From the NCBI GenBank assembly GCA_021773015.1, contig JAJFKW010000002.1, positions 186,001 through 250,000 of the forward strand: a DNA stretch of 64,000 nt. The letters run 5' to 3'. The translations under genes and the position numbers were made by a program. The notes beneath the pieces were generated by a model, which saw nothing but the letters and a program-made list of their open reading frames with translations, did no database searches and was not told the origin of the DNA. Below are positions 42,296 through 51,672 of this stretch, in pieces. Every line of letters begins with the position of its first letter. Position 1 is the first letter of the stretch. Source of the stretch: Woeseia sp. (GTDB lineage Bacteria; Pseudomonadota; Gammaproteobacteria; Steroidobacterales; Woeseiaceae).

Positions 42296-43036
42296 GTGGG
42301 ACTCAAGCACGTACAAAAGACTTACGAGGATTACGGAAAATCGGATCCGATGTATGCCGTTCTAAGCGGTGATAAGGACCTTCAAGGCAACAAATGGGAC
42401 GTCGAGGCGTTTTTCGAAACGGGCGTAGCGGAAATCGCAGATGCGATCGGCTATTTGCAGCAGATCGATGCCATGCCCGAAGCTAACCGTGCGTTGGACT
42501 TCGGCTGTGGGGTGGGTCGACTGTCGCAAGCATTATGTACGCACTTTGCTACGGTCGTGGGCGTAGATATTTCGTATTCTATGGTCGAGTGCGCAACAGC
42601 TCACAACAAATTTGAAAAACGTTGCGACTACAAGGTCAATACGATGGATGACCTCTCGCAGTTTGAGGACGCTAGCTTTGACTTTGTCTACAGCAATATT
42701 TCTTTGCAACATTCCCCACCAGAAGCTGCGGCGAAGTACATTGCTGAATTTTTCAGAATCCTACGACCAGGCGGTATCGCATTGTTCCAGGTGCCGAGCG
42801 GAAAGCGTCACGAACCGGGCTCAATTGGCGCCAAAATATATTCTTTGAAACGCGGCCCGCTCAGACGATTTTGGAAGCGGATACGGGGCAAGCCACCAGT
42901 CGAGATTCACTACGTACATCAATCGTTGGTTGAAGAGATCATAGCCAATAGTGGCGGCAAGCTTCTGCACTCAAGGCAATTTGGTTCGCAACATCGTTCC
43001 CGGGTAAGTATGCAATATTGTGCTGTGGCACTATAA
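42296..43036 (+). CDS. SAM-dependent methyltransferase (class I)
   Basis: 246 residues from a GTG with GGGGA upstream. The class-I fold is clear: motif I ALDFGCGVGRLSQAL, VVGVDISYSM for motif II, FVYSNISLQHSPP, and ILRPGGIALFQVPSG for the later strand. The substrate is not deducible. It is convergent with the PPIase gene. Confidence 0.87.
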   Translation: MGLKHVQKTYEDYGKSDPMYAVLSGDKDLQGNKWDVEAFFETGVAEIADAIGYLQQIDAMPEANRALDFGCGVGRLSQALCTHFATVVGVDISYSMVECATAHNKFEKRCDYKVNTMDDLSQFEDASFDFVYSNISLQHSPPEAAAKYIAEFFRILRPGGIALFQVPSGKRHEPGSIGAKIYSLKRGPLRRFWKRIRGKPPVEIHYVHQSLVEEIIANSGGKLLHSRQFGSQHRSRVSMQYCAVAL

Positions 43037-43080
43037 CCGTTAGCCGACTACGCAATTTGAATAAATCCGTTTTGAACAAT

Positions 43081-43923
43081 TTAGCGATCGACTACCGCTG
43101 AAAAATCTTCGACAGTTACATCGTATTCCTGCAACAATTCTGCATGCATGTTTTCAATTGCTATTTCTGACATGTATTCAGACCAAGATTCCCTGACGCC
43201 GTCTATAATGTCACTTAGCTCTGGAAGTCGGCCCGCAGTGCGGTTCCGCACGTATACGATGTGTATCCCGTGTTGCGACTTTATTGGGCCATGCCATTCG
43301 CCAATCGGTACCGCGGCAAGTTCTACCGTAAATTCTGTACCAAACGTTGCAGCGATATTGGATTCCGCGGTGTGCGGAAAGTTGGCAGGGATACTGACAG
43401 GGTCGCCGAGTTTGGATATGTCTTCTGGCATTTCTTGACTGCGAAGGCGGCCGAGCATAAATCTTGCAGTGGCATCGGCACCTATCGCATTGCCCAATGA
43501 ATCGAAGAACACTTGCTGGAATGAAACCGTTCGATCAACCTCGAAGTCCTTTCGATTGGCGAGCAAGAATGCTTCCAATTGGTGCTCAGTTGGCGTTTCT
43601 TCCATGGCCGACTGCGTTGCTGACAATTCCAAGAGTTCTTGTAATCGGCGACTGATTACTACGTCATCAATATACAGGCCCTGGGCAAGGCTCTCTCTTT
43701 CAGCAATGACTTGGCGTACGGTTCGATCAAGCAAGCCGCGCATTTCTTCGTCATTTGGCGGGCGTTGCCAAGTGCTCGCGAATTTCTCCACCATGGCGCG
43801 TTGCTGCTCGGCGGAGACAACGATGTCGTTGGCGCGCCAAAATGCAAGATCTGCATGTATTATCAGTGCCGTCGCGCCGATGCTGGCAACGGCTACCGTA
43901 ATGTATTGAATAATAGTTCGCAT
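43081..43923 (-). CDS. Membrane-anchored parvulin-type peptidyl-prolyl isomerase
   Basis: 280 residues from the ATG at 43923; the longer frame adds nine residues. One hydrophobic N-terminal helix (about 5-22) anchors the protein, followed by a helical chaperone region (EEMRGLLDRTVRQVIAERE) and a parvulin-like core that contains VSFQQVFFD and GEWHGPIKSQHGIHIVYV. The SQHGIHIV stretch matches PpiC-type folds. It may help fold outer-membrane proteins in the periplasm. Confidence 0.8.
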   Translation of the reverse strand: MRTIIQYITVAVASIGATALIIHADLAFWRANDIVVSAEQQRAMVEKFASTWQRPPNDEEMRGLLDRTVRQVIAERESLAQGLYIDDVVISRRLQELLELSATQSAMEETPTEHQLEAFLLANRKDFEVDRTVSFQQVFFDSLGNAIGADATARFMLGRLRSQEMPEDISKLGDPVSIPANFPHTAESNIAATFGTEFTVELAAVPIGEWHGPIKSQHGIHIVYVRNRTAGRLPELSDIIDGVRESWSEYMSEIAIENMHAELLQEYDVTVEDFSAVVDR

Positions 43924-43992
43924 AAATTCAATTCCGCATTGCCGGGCCAATTTTCTAAATAACCGAGGACTAAAATGGATGTTTTGGCGCCG

Positions 43993-44883
43993 CTAACGAT
44001 TGTCGCGAATGAACTCCCCAAGCATTCCAAATTCATTCGCGCGTGCGCTTCCCTTTCGCCATGCAATGCCGATTGAGCGGTGACTGCCGTCGTCCAGGTC
44101 GTAGGTTCTGACACGAGTATGCTTAAGTAGTGCCGAACCTAACGCCATTTCTGGCAAGAAAGTAATGCCGAGATCGGCGTCGACCATTTCGACGAGCGTT
44201 AGCAGGCTGCTAGCCGCGAAACGGCTTATTTTTTCGGTGTTTCGAATCTTGCATGCGGCAAGTGCGTGATCTCGCAGGCAATGCCCGTCTTCCAACAGCA
44301 GCACACTCTCCGCATCCAGACGCGTAAATCGATAGTGATGCGGGTCGACTCGCTGCGTGTCTGCTCTCGCCGCCAAACGGAAGGGATCGTCGAATAGATC
44401 GATGGTTTCCGTGCTCCGAAGATCGTACGGCAGCGCGAGCAACAAAAGGTCCAGCTCGCCATCCATCAACCGACGATGCAAACGAGCCGTTTGGTCCTCA
44501 ATAAGATATAGCCGTAGATCGGGATAGGTTTTGCGAATTCGTGGCATCATTTTTGGCAAAAGAAACGGCGCAATTGTCGGTATCACGCCTAAGCGCAAGT
44601 CACCGGTAAGAGGCTGGCGATTTGCGCCAGCGATTTCCAACAGCGATTCCATGTCGCGCACGACCAAGCGCGCCTGCGTTGCAACTTCCTGGCCGACCGC
44701 CGTAATAGTGACGCGGCGGTTTGTTCTATCAACCAGCTGCGTATCCAGCTGCGTTTCCAAGTCTTGAATCGCTCCACTGAATGCCGATTGGGAAACGAAA
44801 GACGCGGCAGCTGCGCGGCCAAAGTGCTGATGGTCGCACAGTGCCAGGAAATAGTTGATCTGTCGTAGACTGGGGTTTCGCAT
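43993..44883 (-). CDS. oxyR: LysR-family hydrogen-peroxide sensor OxyR
   Basis: 296 residues from the ATG at 44883. The LysR HTH is at the N-terminus (LRQINYFLALCDHQHFGRAAAASFVSQSAFSGAIQDLE). The effector domain carries GHCLRDHALAAC with Cys 202 and Cys 211, exactly the spacing of the E. coli OxyR redox disulfide. It senses peroxide and activates antioxidant genes. It is divergent from the peroxiredoxin-glutaredoxin gene with a 259-base gap, the usual place for an OxyR-controlled promoter; no unambiguous OxyR box was identified there by eye. Confidence 0.92.
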   Translation of the reverse strand: MRNPSLRQINYFLALCDHQHFGRAAAASFVSQSAFSGAIQDLETQLDTQLVDRTNRRVTITAVGQEVATQARLVVRDMESLLEIAGANRQPLTGDLRLGVIPTIAPFLLPKMMPRIRKTYPDLRLYLIEDQTARLHRRLMDGELDLLLLALPYDLRSTETIDLFDDPFRLAARADTQRVDPHHYRFTRLDAESVLLLEDGHCLRDHALAACKIRNTEKISRFAASSLLTLVEMVDADLGITFLPEMALGSALLKHTRVRTYDLDDGSHRSIGIAWRKGSARANEFGMLGEFIRDNR

Positions 44884-45142
44884 ATTCGGAAAAACAGCAT
44901 ATACCAAGAGGATTAAACGGTTTTACATGTATAACATAGGACCTTAACCTAATGCCATAGGTTTGTTGCGAGTGGCAAAACACCGATTTCGATAGTTATC
45001 TCAACTAGCTGTGTTGTTGGTTGTGCGTCGCCGAATGTTCGAGGTTAAGCGTCATAAGCGATACAACACAATTCTTTGCGGTTACGTAGAACGCTTGCGG
45101 CGTAACTTAGCCAAGCTTATAGCTATTACTTAGGAGTTCAAA

Positions 45143-45892
45143 ATGTTCCAAAACAAGGAAGGTGAACGGGTCCCGTCGGTATCATTTAGAACACGCGTCG
45201 GTAGTGCATGGCACGACGTCTCCAGCGAAGATATTTTTGCGGGGAAAAGCGTCGTCGTATTTTCATTGCCAGGAGCGTTTACGCCAACCTGTTCGTCGTC
45301 ACATGTTCCGAGATTCAACCAATTGGCTGGTGTATTTAGAAGTCATGGTGTCGATGAGATCGTTTGCATATCAGTAAACGACGCATTCGTAATGAATGAG
45401 TGGAAACAAAGTCAGGGTGCTGACCAGGTACGATTCATACCTGATGGCAATGGCGCGTTTACCGCCGGTATGGGCATGTTGGTCGGTAAAGAAGACCTTG
45501 GTTTCGGAGACCGGTCGTGGCGATATTCCATGCTGGTCCGGGACGGCATAATCGAAAAGATGTTTATCGAGCCGCAAGAAGCAGGCGATCCGTACGGCGT
45601 ATCCGATGCCGACACGATGCTTGAATATGTGGCGCCAAACGCGACAAGGCCACACGACGTGACCGTGTTTTCACGCGGCGGTTGCCTATTTTGCGATAAA
45701 GCCAAAGCGCTATTGATGGATGCTGCAATCCCTTTTGAGGCACTTGAACTAAACCGGCAATATTCAGATCGCACATTGCGGGCAGTTACCGGTGCAACCA
45801 GTCTGCCGCAGGTGTTCGTCAACGGTGTCCACATTGGCGGTGCTGATGAGCTTGAAAGTTGGTTAGCACAAAGAGAAATTAAGGCAGCCTGA
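45143..45892 (+). CDS. Hybrid peroxiredoxin-glutaredoxin
   Basis: 249 residues. The first 165 are a Prx5-type peroxiredoxin with the peroxidatic Cys 50 in [14 protein letters not shown]. The last 75 are a glutaredoxin with [11 protein letters not shown] (Cys 181, Cys 184) and the glutathione contact [15 protein letters not shown]. Such fusions reduce peroxides using glutathione directly. It is divergent from oxyR, which is expected to induce it under peroxide stress, and is followed by a strong terminator. Confidence 0.95.
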   Translation: MFQNKEGERVPSVSFRTRVGSAWHDVSSEDIFAGKSVVVFSLPGAFTPTCSSSHVPRFNQLAGVFRSHGVDEIVCISVNDAFVMNEWKQSQGADQVRFIPDGNGAFTAGMGMLVGKEDLGFGDRSWRYSMLVRDGIIEKMFIEPQEAGDPYGVSDADTMLEYVAPNATRPHDVTVFSRGGCLFCDKAKALLMDAAIPFEALELNRQYSDRTLRAVTGATSLPQVFVNGVHIGGADELESWLAQREIKAA

Positions 45893-45923
45893 TTCCTCTA
45901 TCCCCCCGAATCAGGCAAATTCT

Positions 45924-45947
45924 GGGCCCCTCTGGGGGCCCTTTTTT
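45924..45947 (+). terminator. Intrinsic terminator after the peroxiredoxin gene
   Basis: GGGCCCC and GGGGCCC form a perfect 7-bp stem around a 4-base loop, followed by six T residues. Confidence 0.92.
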
Positions 45948-46034
45948 ATCGGGCAATCGCAAATATTGATGCAATTCACGTTACCGTCTATTCTGGCCGG
46001 CCCCAAGATCCATTGATGGCAGGAGCAATCAGCA

Positions 46035-47498
46035 GTGAGTGTAAATATCTCGGACCAAGCCTTATTGAAAACAAAGGCCTATATTGACGGCAAGTGGTGT
46101 GATTCGAATGATGGCAGCACGTTCGATGTGACAAATCCGGCCAATGGAGCAGTCATAGCGACTTGCGCATCTTGTGGTACGGATGAAACCAAGCAAGCCG
46201 TAGAAGCTGCGAGCCGAGCATTCAATACCTGGCGACAAACGACAGCCAAAGAACGGGCTGCGATACTCCGCAAGTGGTTCACGCTGATGATGGAAGCACA
46301 GGAAGACTTGGCACATATCTTAACGGCGGAACAGGGAAAGCCGCTTGCTGAGTCTCGCGCAGAGATAGGCTATGGCGCGAACTATATCGAGTGGTTCTCT
46401 GAAGAGTCCAAGCGCATCTACGGCGATACGATTCCGGAGCCGTCGAAAGATCGTCGCATCATCGTTATCAAACAACCGGTCGGCGTCGTTGCCTGTATTA
46501 CGCCGTGGAACTTTCCAAATGCGATGCTGACACGAAAAATCGCTCCGGCGCTTGCTGCTGGGTGCACGGTTGTTTGTAAACCAGCCAACGCGACGCCTTT
46601 GTCCGCATTTGCTTTTGCAGAGCTCGCAGAACGAGCTGGAGTACCGCCGGGTGTCATTAATATTGTTGCTGGTCGAACGTCTGAAATCGGCAGCGAGCTG
46701 ACCTCCAACCCGACTGTTCGAAAGCTGACATTTACGGGATCCACGCCGGTTGGTAAACGCTTGATGGCGGCGTGCTCAGCTACCGTGAAAAGAACTTCGA
46801 TGGAATTGGGCGGTAACGCCCCGTTCATCGTGTTTGACGATGCGGATATTGATGCAGCGGTAGCCGGAGCAGTGATCTGCAAGTTTAGAAACGCCGGCCA
46901 AACGTGTGTTTGTGCTAATCGAATTCTCGTTCAGGAAAGTGTATACGACGAATTCAGCGAGAAATTGGCGGCCGCAACCGCCGGTTTGAAATTAGGTGAC
47001 GGCACTGCGGATGGGGTCACGATGGGCCCGCTCATCAACGAAGGTGCCGCAAACGACGTCATTGAATTTATTGAAGATGCCGTCGCTAACGGTGCAAACT
47101 TGGTTGCAGGTGGAAGGCGATCTGATCTTGGTGCCTGTTACATCGAACCGACTATATTGACGGGTGTAAATGACGAGATGCGCGTTTTCCGTGAGGAAAT
47201 ATTCGGACCCGTTGCGCCGATTTTCAAATTCAAGACTGAGGACGAAGCCATTGCCATGGCCAACGATACCGAGTTCGGACTCGCGTGCTATTTTTATTCA
47301 CGCGATATTGGCCGTATCTGGCGCGTCGGCGAAGGCCTGGAATACGGAATAGTTGGAATTAATGAGGGCATTATTTCGAATGAAATGGCGCCGTTCGGCG
47401 GAGTGAAAGAGTCCGGTCAGGGCCGAGAAGGATCCAAATACGGCTTGGACGATTATCTTGAGATAAAGTACATGTGTGTAGGCGGTATCGACAAATAG
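46035..47498 (+). CDS. gabD: NAD(P)-dependent succinate-semialdehyde dehydrogenase
   Basis: 487 residues from a GTG with AGGAG ten bases upstream. Family motifs are VACITPWNFPNAMLTRKIAPALAAG-type segments split by short variations, FTGSTPVGKRL, MELGGNAPFIVFDDAD with the catalytic Glu, NAGQTCVCANR with the catalytic Cys, and FGPVAPIFKF. These fit the GabD branch of the aldehyde dehydrogenases, which oxidises succinate semialdehyde in 4-aminobutyrate catabolism. No gabT is adjacent. A related aldehyde (for example glutarate semialdehyde) is possible. Confidence 0.9.
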   Translation: MSVNISDQALLKTKAYIDGKWCDSNDGSTFDVTNPANGAVIATCASCGTDETKQAVEAASRAFNTWRQTTAKERAAILRKWFTLMMEAQEDLAHILTAEQGKPLAESRAEIGYGANYIEWFSEESKRIYGDTIPEPSKDRRIIVIKQPVGVVACITPWNFPNAMLTRKIAPALAAGCTVVCKPANATPLSAFAFAELAERAGVPPGVINIVAGRTSEIGSELTSNPTVRKLTFTGSTPVGKRLMAACSATVKRTSMELGGNAPFIVFDDADIDAAVAGAVICKFRNAGQTCVCANRILVQESVYDEFSEKLAAATAGLKLGDGTADGVTMGPLINEGAANDVIEFIEDAVANGANLVAGGRRSDLGACYIEPTILTGVNDEMRVFREEIFGPVAPIFKFKTEDEAIAMANDTEFGLACYFYSRDIGRIWRVGEGLEYGIVGINEGIISNEMAPFGGVKESGQGREGSKYGLDDYLEIKYMCVGGIDK

Positions 47499-47765
47499 GC
47501 TTACCTGATTCTGATTTCTCTGCACTGAGATCTCCTCCTGTGGCAATCGAGTAAAACGCAGCGGCGTATTGCCAATGAGCCGCTGCCACGATCGATTCGC
47601 TTTGCAATGTTTGTGCCCCCGTTCGTTGGCCCGGGTGGTCACGCCATTAGCGCAAGATAACTGGCGAATTCCGGGTCAAAACGGCAACGCTCATACGGGT
47701 CCGATTGTGGCTAGTTTCAACGTTCTCTCGGCGTATACTCATACGCAGCTTAAAGAGAGACCGCG

Positions 47766-49235
47766 ATGCAACAACAACGAGAAATTTACGAACGAGCCAG
47801 GCTTGCCCGCGATGTACGTTTCGATGGCCAATTCTATGTTGGCGTCGTAACGACCGGGATCTATTGTCGTCCAATTTGCCCGGCAAATGCTCCGAAGCGA
47901 GAAAACGTCGAGATTTTTCCTAGTGCGGCGTCTGCCGGTGAGGCTGGGTTTCGTCCGTGTCTGCGTTGCCGACCGGAAGCGGCCCCAGGAACGCCAGCGT
48001 GGAGTGGGACTTCAACGACAGTTCGCCGCGGCCTTCGATTGATCGCGGGCGGAGCGTTGGATTCTAGTAGCGTCGAAAGTTTGGCGGATCGGCTCGGCGT
48101 AACCAGCCGCCATCTGCGCCGGTTGTTTTCCAAGCATCTTGGCGCTTCGCCGTTAGCAGTGGCGCACACGCAGCGACTCCACTTCGCAAAAAAACTTATC
48201 GATGAAACGAGACTGTCCCTCAGCCATGTTTCGTCGGCCGCGGGCTACGGTAGTGTTCGGCGGTTTAATGATACTTTTAAGAAAACATACGGCAGGTCAC
48301 CGCGGGATCTGCGAAAAGTTGGCGAAAAAATCGATCCATCTGCGCACGCGGCGACACTTTCGGTACGCTTGGCCTATCGCCAACCATTCAACTGGAATGC
48401 GCTACTAGATTTCTATCGAGTACGTGCAGTACCTGGAGTCGAGATGATCGCCGGCGATTGTTATCGCCGAGCGTTGCAAATCGACGATGCCGGCGTCGTT
48501 ATCGAGATGCGACCCGACAATCGGACCGGCTATTTGTGTCTGACATTGTATGGTGTGGACACTTCTGCACTGTTTGAAACAGTTCAACGGGCGCGCGAAG
48601 TCTTCGATTTGGATGCGCCGATCGCCGACATCGAATCAGTACTCAAGAAGGATTCGCTACTCAAGCAGTACCTGGCAAAAAATCGCGGCATTCGCGTACC
48701 AGGTGCCTGGAGTGGTTTTGAAATCACTGTCAGGGCGATTTTAGGCCAACAAATCTCTGTGAAGGCTGCAACCACGTTAGCGGGAAGAATTGTTGCTAGG
48801 TATGGACAGCGAATCGGCCCTATCGAAGGTATCGAGAATGGTCCAAGCTTATTATTTCCAACCGCGCGGCGACTTGTCCGTGCCCGATTCAATGATATAG
48901 GCCTGGTGCGGAGCAGGGCGGATACTCTGCGCCGAGTTGCCGCCGCCGTAGTGAACGGTGAGCTGGACTTCGGGCCTGACAAAGATCCGGACGTTGTTTG
49001 CACCAAATTGAAGTCTATCAAGGGTATTGGTGAGTGGACTGCGCAGTACGTCGCGATGCGCGCGCTCAAGAACCCAGACGCTTTTCCGGCAAGCGATTTG
49101 GGATTATTGAAAGCCATCGACGCGCCGGTCCGGGTTACTCCAGCACAGTTGTTGGAACGCGCGGAGAGATGGCGTCCGTGGCGCGCCTATGCAGCGCTCA
49201 TATTATGGAATTCTTTGGCAGATTCCGGGGGATAA
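47766..49235 (+). CDS. Ada/AlkA fusion: Ada metal domain, AraC HTH and AlkA glycosylase
   Basis: 489 residues combining an Ada N-domain (zinc/methyl-acceptor Cys 34, 38, 65, 68 in IYCRPICPA and CLRCRPE), an AraC-type HTH (about 85-185, GVTSRHLRRLFSKHLGASPL and HVSSAAGYGSVRRFNDTFKK), and an AlkA glycosylase (200-489) with the AlkA N-domain and HhH-GPD fold. The helix-hairpin-helix is IKGIGEWTAQYVAMRAL. The catalytic Asp is likely the one in PASDLGLLKA. It removes alkylated bases and probably induces its own operon when its Ada domain is methylated. The ogt gene overlaps or follows at once. Confidence 0.93.
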   Translation: MQQQREIYERARLARDVRFDGQFYVGVVTTGIYCRPICPANAPKRENVEIFPSAASAGEAGFRPCLRCRPEAAPGTPAWSGTSTTVRRGLRLIAGGALDSSSVESLADRLGVTSRHLRRLFSKHLGASPLAVAHTQRLHFAKKLIDETRLSLSHVSSAAGYGSVRRFNDTFKKTYGRSPRDLRKVGEKIDPSAHAATLSVRLAYRQPFNWNALLDFYRVRAVPGVEMIAGDCYRRALQIDDAGVVIEMRPDNRTGYLCLTLYGVDTSALFETVQRAREVFDLDAPIADIESVLKKDSLLKQYLAKNRGIRVPGAWSGFEITVRAILGQQISVKAATTLAGRIVARYGQRIGPIEGIENGPSLLFPTARRLVRARFNDIGLVRSRADTLRRVAAAVVNGELDFGPDKDPDVVCTKLKSIKGIGEWTAQYVAMRALKNPDAFPASDLGLLKAIDAPVRVTPAQLLERAERWRPWRAYAALILWNSLADSGG

Positions 49236-49239
49236 ACTT

Positions 49240-49725
49240 ATGTACTACTGTTACCTAAATACGTCAATTGGCGATCTTCTACTCGCTGGCGACGAAAAAG
49301 TATTGCGGCTCATTGGATTTCCGGAAGGCTCGATGCGGCGTGAGCCTGATCCAGATTGGATCTATTCCGAGAAGCCATTTGCAAAAGCCACACAGCAGTT
49401 GACCGAGTATTTTGCCGGAAAAAGGCAGTCTTTTGATCTCGATCTTGCACCGGATGGAACGGCGTTTCAGCTGCAGGTGCTAGACGAATTGCAAAAGATA
49501 CCCTACGGTTCGACACTCTCTTATGCCGAGGTTGCAGAGCGTATTGGCAATCCGAAAGCCGTTCGCGCCGTCGGCGCCGCAAATGGCAGAAATCCGATCC
49601 CAATCGTGATCCCATGTCACCGGGTAATTGGGAGCAATGGTAAGATGACCGGATTTGGCGGCGGCATACCGACTAAAAAAGCACTACTCCGTCTTGAGCT
49701 TGAAAATTCGCAGTTCCAGGCTTAA
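49240..49725 (+). CDS. ogt: Methylated-DNA--protein-cysteine methyltransferase
   Basis: 161 residues from the ATG at 49240, preceded by GGGGGAT; the longer frame reaches back into the AlkA gene. The acceptor site is PIVIPCHRVIG (Cys 126), with the helix-turn-helix TLSYAEVAERIGNPKAVRAVGAA upstream. It transfers methyl from O6-methylguanine to itself, directly reversing the lesion. It begins four bases after the fusion gene's stop and belongs to the same adaptive operon. Confidence 0.95.
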   Translation: MYYCYLNTSIGDLLLAGDEKVLRLIGFPEGSMRREPDPDWIYSEKPFAKATQQLTEYFAGKRQSFDLDLAPDGTAFQLQVLDELQKIPYGSTLSYAEVAERIGNPKAVRAVGAANGRNPIPIVIPCHRVIGSNGKMTGFGGGIPTKKALLRLELENSQFQA

Positions 49726-49762
49726 CGAAGTTGCGCGATAGATGTTCTGGAGTTATTGCGTT

Positions 49763-51067
49763 TTAGGTGCAGCTAAGATAGCTCTCGATAGCGTTCACTA
49801 GCAGGGCCAGATCCTCATCGTCTATTATGTAGGGCGGCATAAGGTAAATCAGCCGACCGAACGGCCTGATCCATGCGCCGCGATCGACGAATGCGCGCTG
49901 CGCTAGCGCTACATCAACCGGCTCATGTAATTCAACGACGCCGATTGCGCCAAAGACGCGAACCGATCTAACGCGACTAAAGGCCGCAATGGGCGTAAAC
50001 AATTTGCCGAGTACACTTTCTATGTGTGAAATTCGTTCGACCCATGGCGAGTTCATTAAGAGTTCAGTACTCGCTATCGCGATAGAACAGGCGAGGGGAT
50101 TCGCCATATAAGTTGGGCCATGCATCATGATCCCGCCATTGTCTCTACCGTCTGCAATCGCGTCGCTCACTCGGTCGTTGGCGAGCGTTGCCGCCAGTGA
50201 AATGTATCCTCCAGTCAGCGCTTTTCCCAGGCATAAAATATCCGGCTGGACATCAGCATGTTCGCAAGCGAACATTTTTCCTGTGCGACCAAAGCCGGTC
50301 GCAATTTCATCCGCGATCAATAGAATATTGTGTTGGTCACAGAGTTGCCTTACGCCCTTTAGATAGTTCGGATGATAAAAGTGCATGCCACCGGCGCCTT
50401 GGACGATGGGTTCTAAAATTACAGCCGCAATCTCTTGATGGTGCGAGCGAATAATTTTTTCCATTGCAGCCAGATCGCTGTCGTTCCACTGCTCGTCAAA
50501 ATTGCACTGTGGGGCCGGCGCAAAAAATTGTTTTGGCAGCGTATTGCTAAAAATTTCGTGCATTCCAGTAATTGGGTCACATACGGACATCGCTTGGAAT
50601 GTGTCACCGTGATATCCGGAACGAATAGTCAGCAACTTTGATTTTGAAGGCTCACCGAGCGCATGCCAAAATTGTAGTGCCATTTTTATCGCGATTTCAA
50701 CCGCAACTGATCCCGAATCGCTGAAGAAAACTTTTGTTAGGTTTGTCGGAGATATTTCTAATAACAACCTTGCGAGATCAATTGCCGGCTTGTGCGTAAC
50801 GCCGCCAAACATGACATGCGACATCGCAGAAATTTGCTGGTTGGCAGCAGCATTAAGCTCGGGATGGTTATAGCCATGAATGGCGGCCCACCACGATGAC
50901 ATTCCATCGACCAATAGGCGCCCGTCGGCCAAGCGCAGCCGGACACCCTCCGCGGACACAATTGGATAAACCGGAAGTGGCTCGCGCATTGAAGAGTACG
51001 GATGCCATATGTGTTTGGCATCAAACACGAGATCCGCATTTGATATGGAGCTGGAGTCTTTTGTCAT
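49763..51067 (-). CDS. bioA: Adenosylmethionine--8-amino-7-oxononanoate aminotransferase
   Basis: 434 residues from the ATG at 51067, which overlaps the bioD stop as ATGA. The N-terminus has HIWHPYSSM, the PLP-lysine region is LCLGKALTGGYISLAAT, and GYHGDTFQAMSVCDP and DEIATGFGRTG are family signatures. BioA converts KAPA to DAPA in biotin synthesis. It is the last gene of the operon. Confidence 0.95.
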   Translation of the reverse strand: MTKDSSSISNADLVFDAKHIWHPYSSMREPLPVYPIVSAEGVRLRLADGRLLVDGMSSWWAAIHGYNHPELNAAANQQISAMSHVMFGGVTHKPAIDLARLLLEISPTNLTKVFFSDSGSVAVEIAIKMALQFWHALGEPSKSKLLTIRSGYHGDTFQAMSVCDPITGMHEIFSNTLPKQFFAPAPQCNFDEQWNDSDLAAMEKIIRSHHQEIAAVILEPIVQGAGGMHFYHPNYLKGVRQLCDQHNILLIADEIATGFGRTGKMFACEHADVQPDILCLGKALTGGYISLAATLANDRVSDAIADGRDNGGIMMHGPTYMANPLACSIAIASTELLMNSPWVERISHIESVLGKLFTPIAAFSRVRSVRVFGAIGVVELHEPVDVALAQRAFVDRGAWIRPFGRLIYLMPPYIIDDEDLALLVNAIESYLSCT

Positions 51068-51672
51068 AAGCGCAATTCGCGAGCCCATGTTGCGACACTG
51101 CCTGGGGCTACTTTATTGACATGCGGAATTTCTAACAAGACCGGTAGCTTGGACGCGGAAATAATGGCAGATCGGCTACTCTCGACGGGTTCGCCGTTCA
51201 ATATGAGTCCAGCTACTTCAATATTGCGTTGCTGAAGCAATTCTGTGGACAATAATGTGTGATTGATGCTGCCGAGATAATATTGGCTTACCAGCACAAC
51301 CGGCAATTGCCACAACTGCAGCAAGTCAATATTAAAGGTCTTTGGACCAAGCGGGACCATCAAACCGCCGGCTATCTCCACGATAAGTGTGTTTGACGTT
51401 TTCGGCAGACGTAGACGCGTGGCGTCAATGGTCAGATCGTCGATCGCGGCCGCTGCGTGCGGCGACATAGCTACCGATAGTTTATAGGTTTCCGGATGAA
51501 TTCGGCGATTGTGTCCGGGTGCGAGATCGGCAATGCGTTGCGAATCTGATCTGTCGAGATCGCCCGCTTGTATAGGCTTCCAATAGTCGGCGTCAAGCGC
51601 CTCGACCAATACGGCGGAAGCGATTGTCTTACCGATTTCCGTGCCTATGCCTGCAACGACGAATCCACCCAC
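51064..51672 (-). CDS. bioD: Dethiobiotin synthetase
   Basis: 202 residues from a GTG, with the P-loop GIGTEIGKTIASA near the start and KPIQAGD, ETYKLSVAMSPH and EIAGGLMVPLG further on. It closes the ureido ring of biotin from DAPA, CO2 and ATP. It overlaps bioF by 28 bases and bioA by 4, so the operon is tightly coupled. Confidence 0.93.
   Translation of the reverse strand: MGGFVVAGIGTEIGKTIASAVLVEALDADYWKPIQAGDLDRSDSQRIADLAPGHNRRIHPETYKLSVAMSPHAAAAIDDLTIDATRLRLPKTSNTLIVEIAGGLMVPLGPKTFNIDLLQLWQLPVVLVSQYYLGSINHTLLSTELLQQRNIEVAGLILNGEPVESSRSAIISASKLPVLLEIPHVNKVAPGSVATWARELRL

Noticed and set aside
44884-45142. Possible OxyR box between oxyR and the peroxiredoxin gene (ATAG/CCTA-type spacing near 44936 and 44994)
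   Set aside because: The half-sites do not keep the seven-base spacing of the enteric OxyR consensus, so no operator was called.
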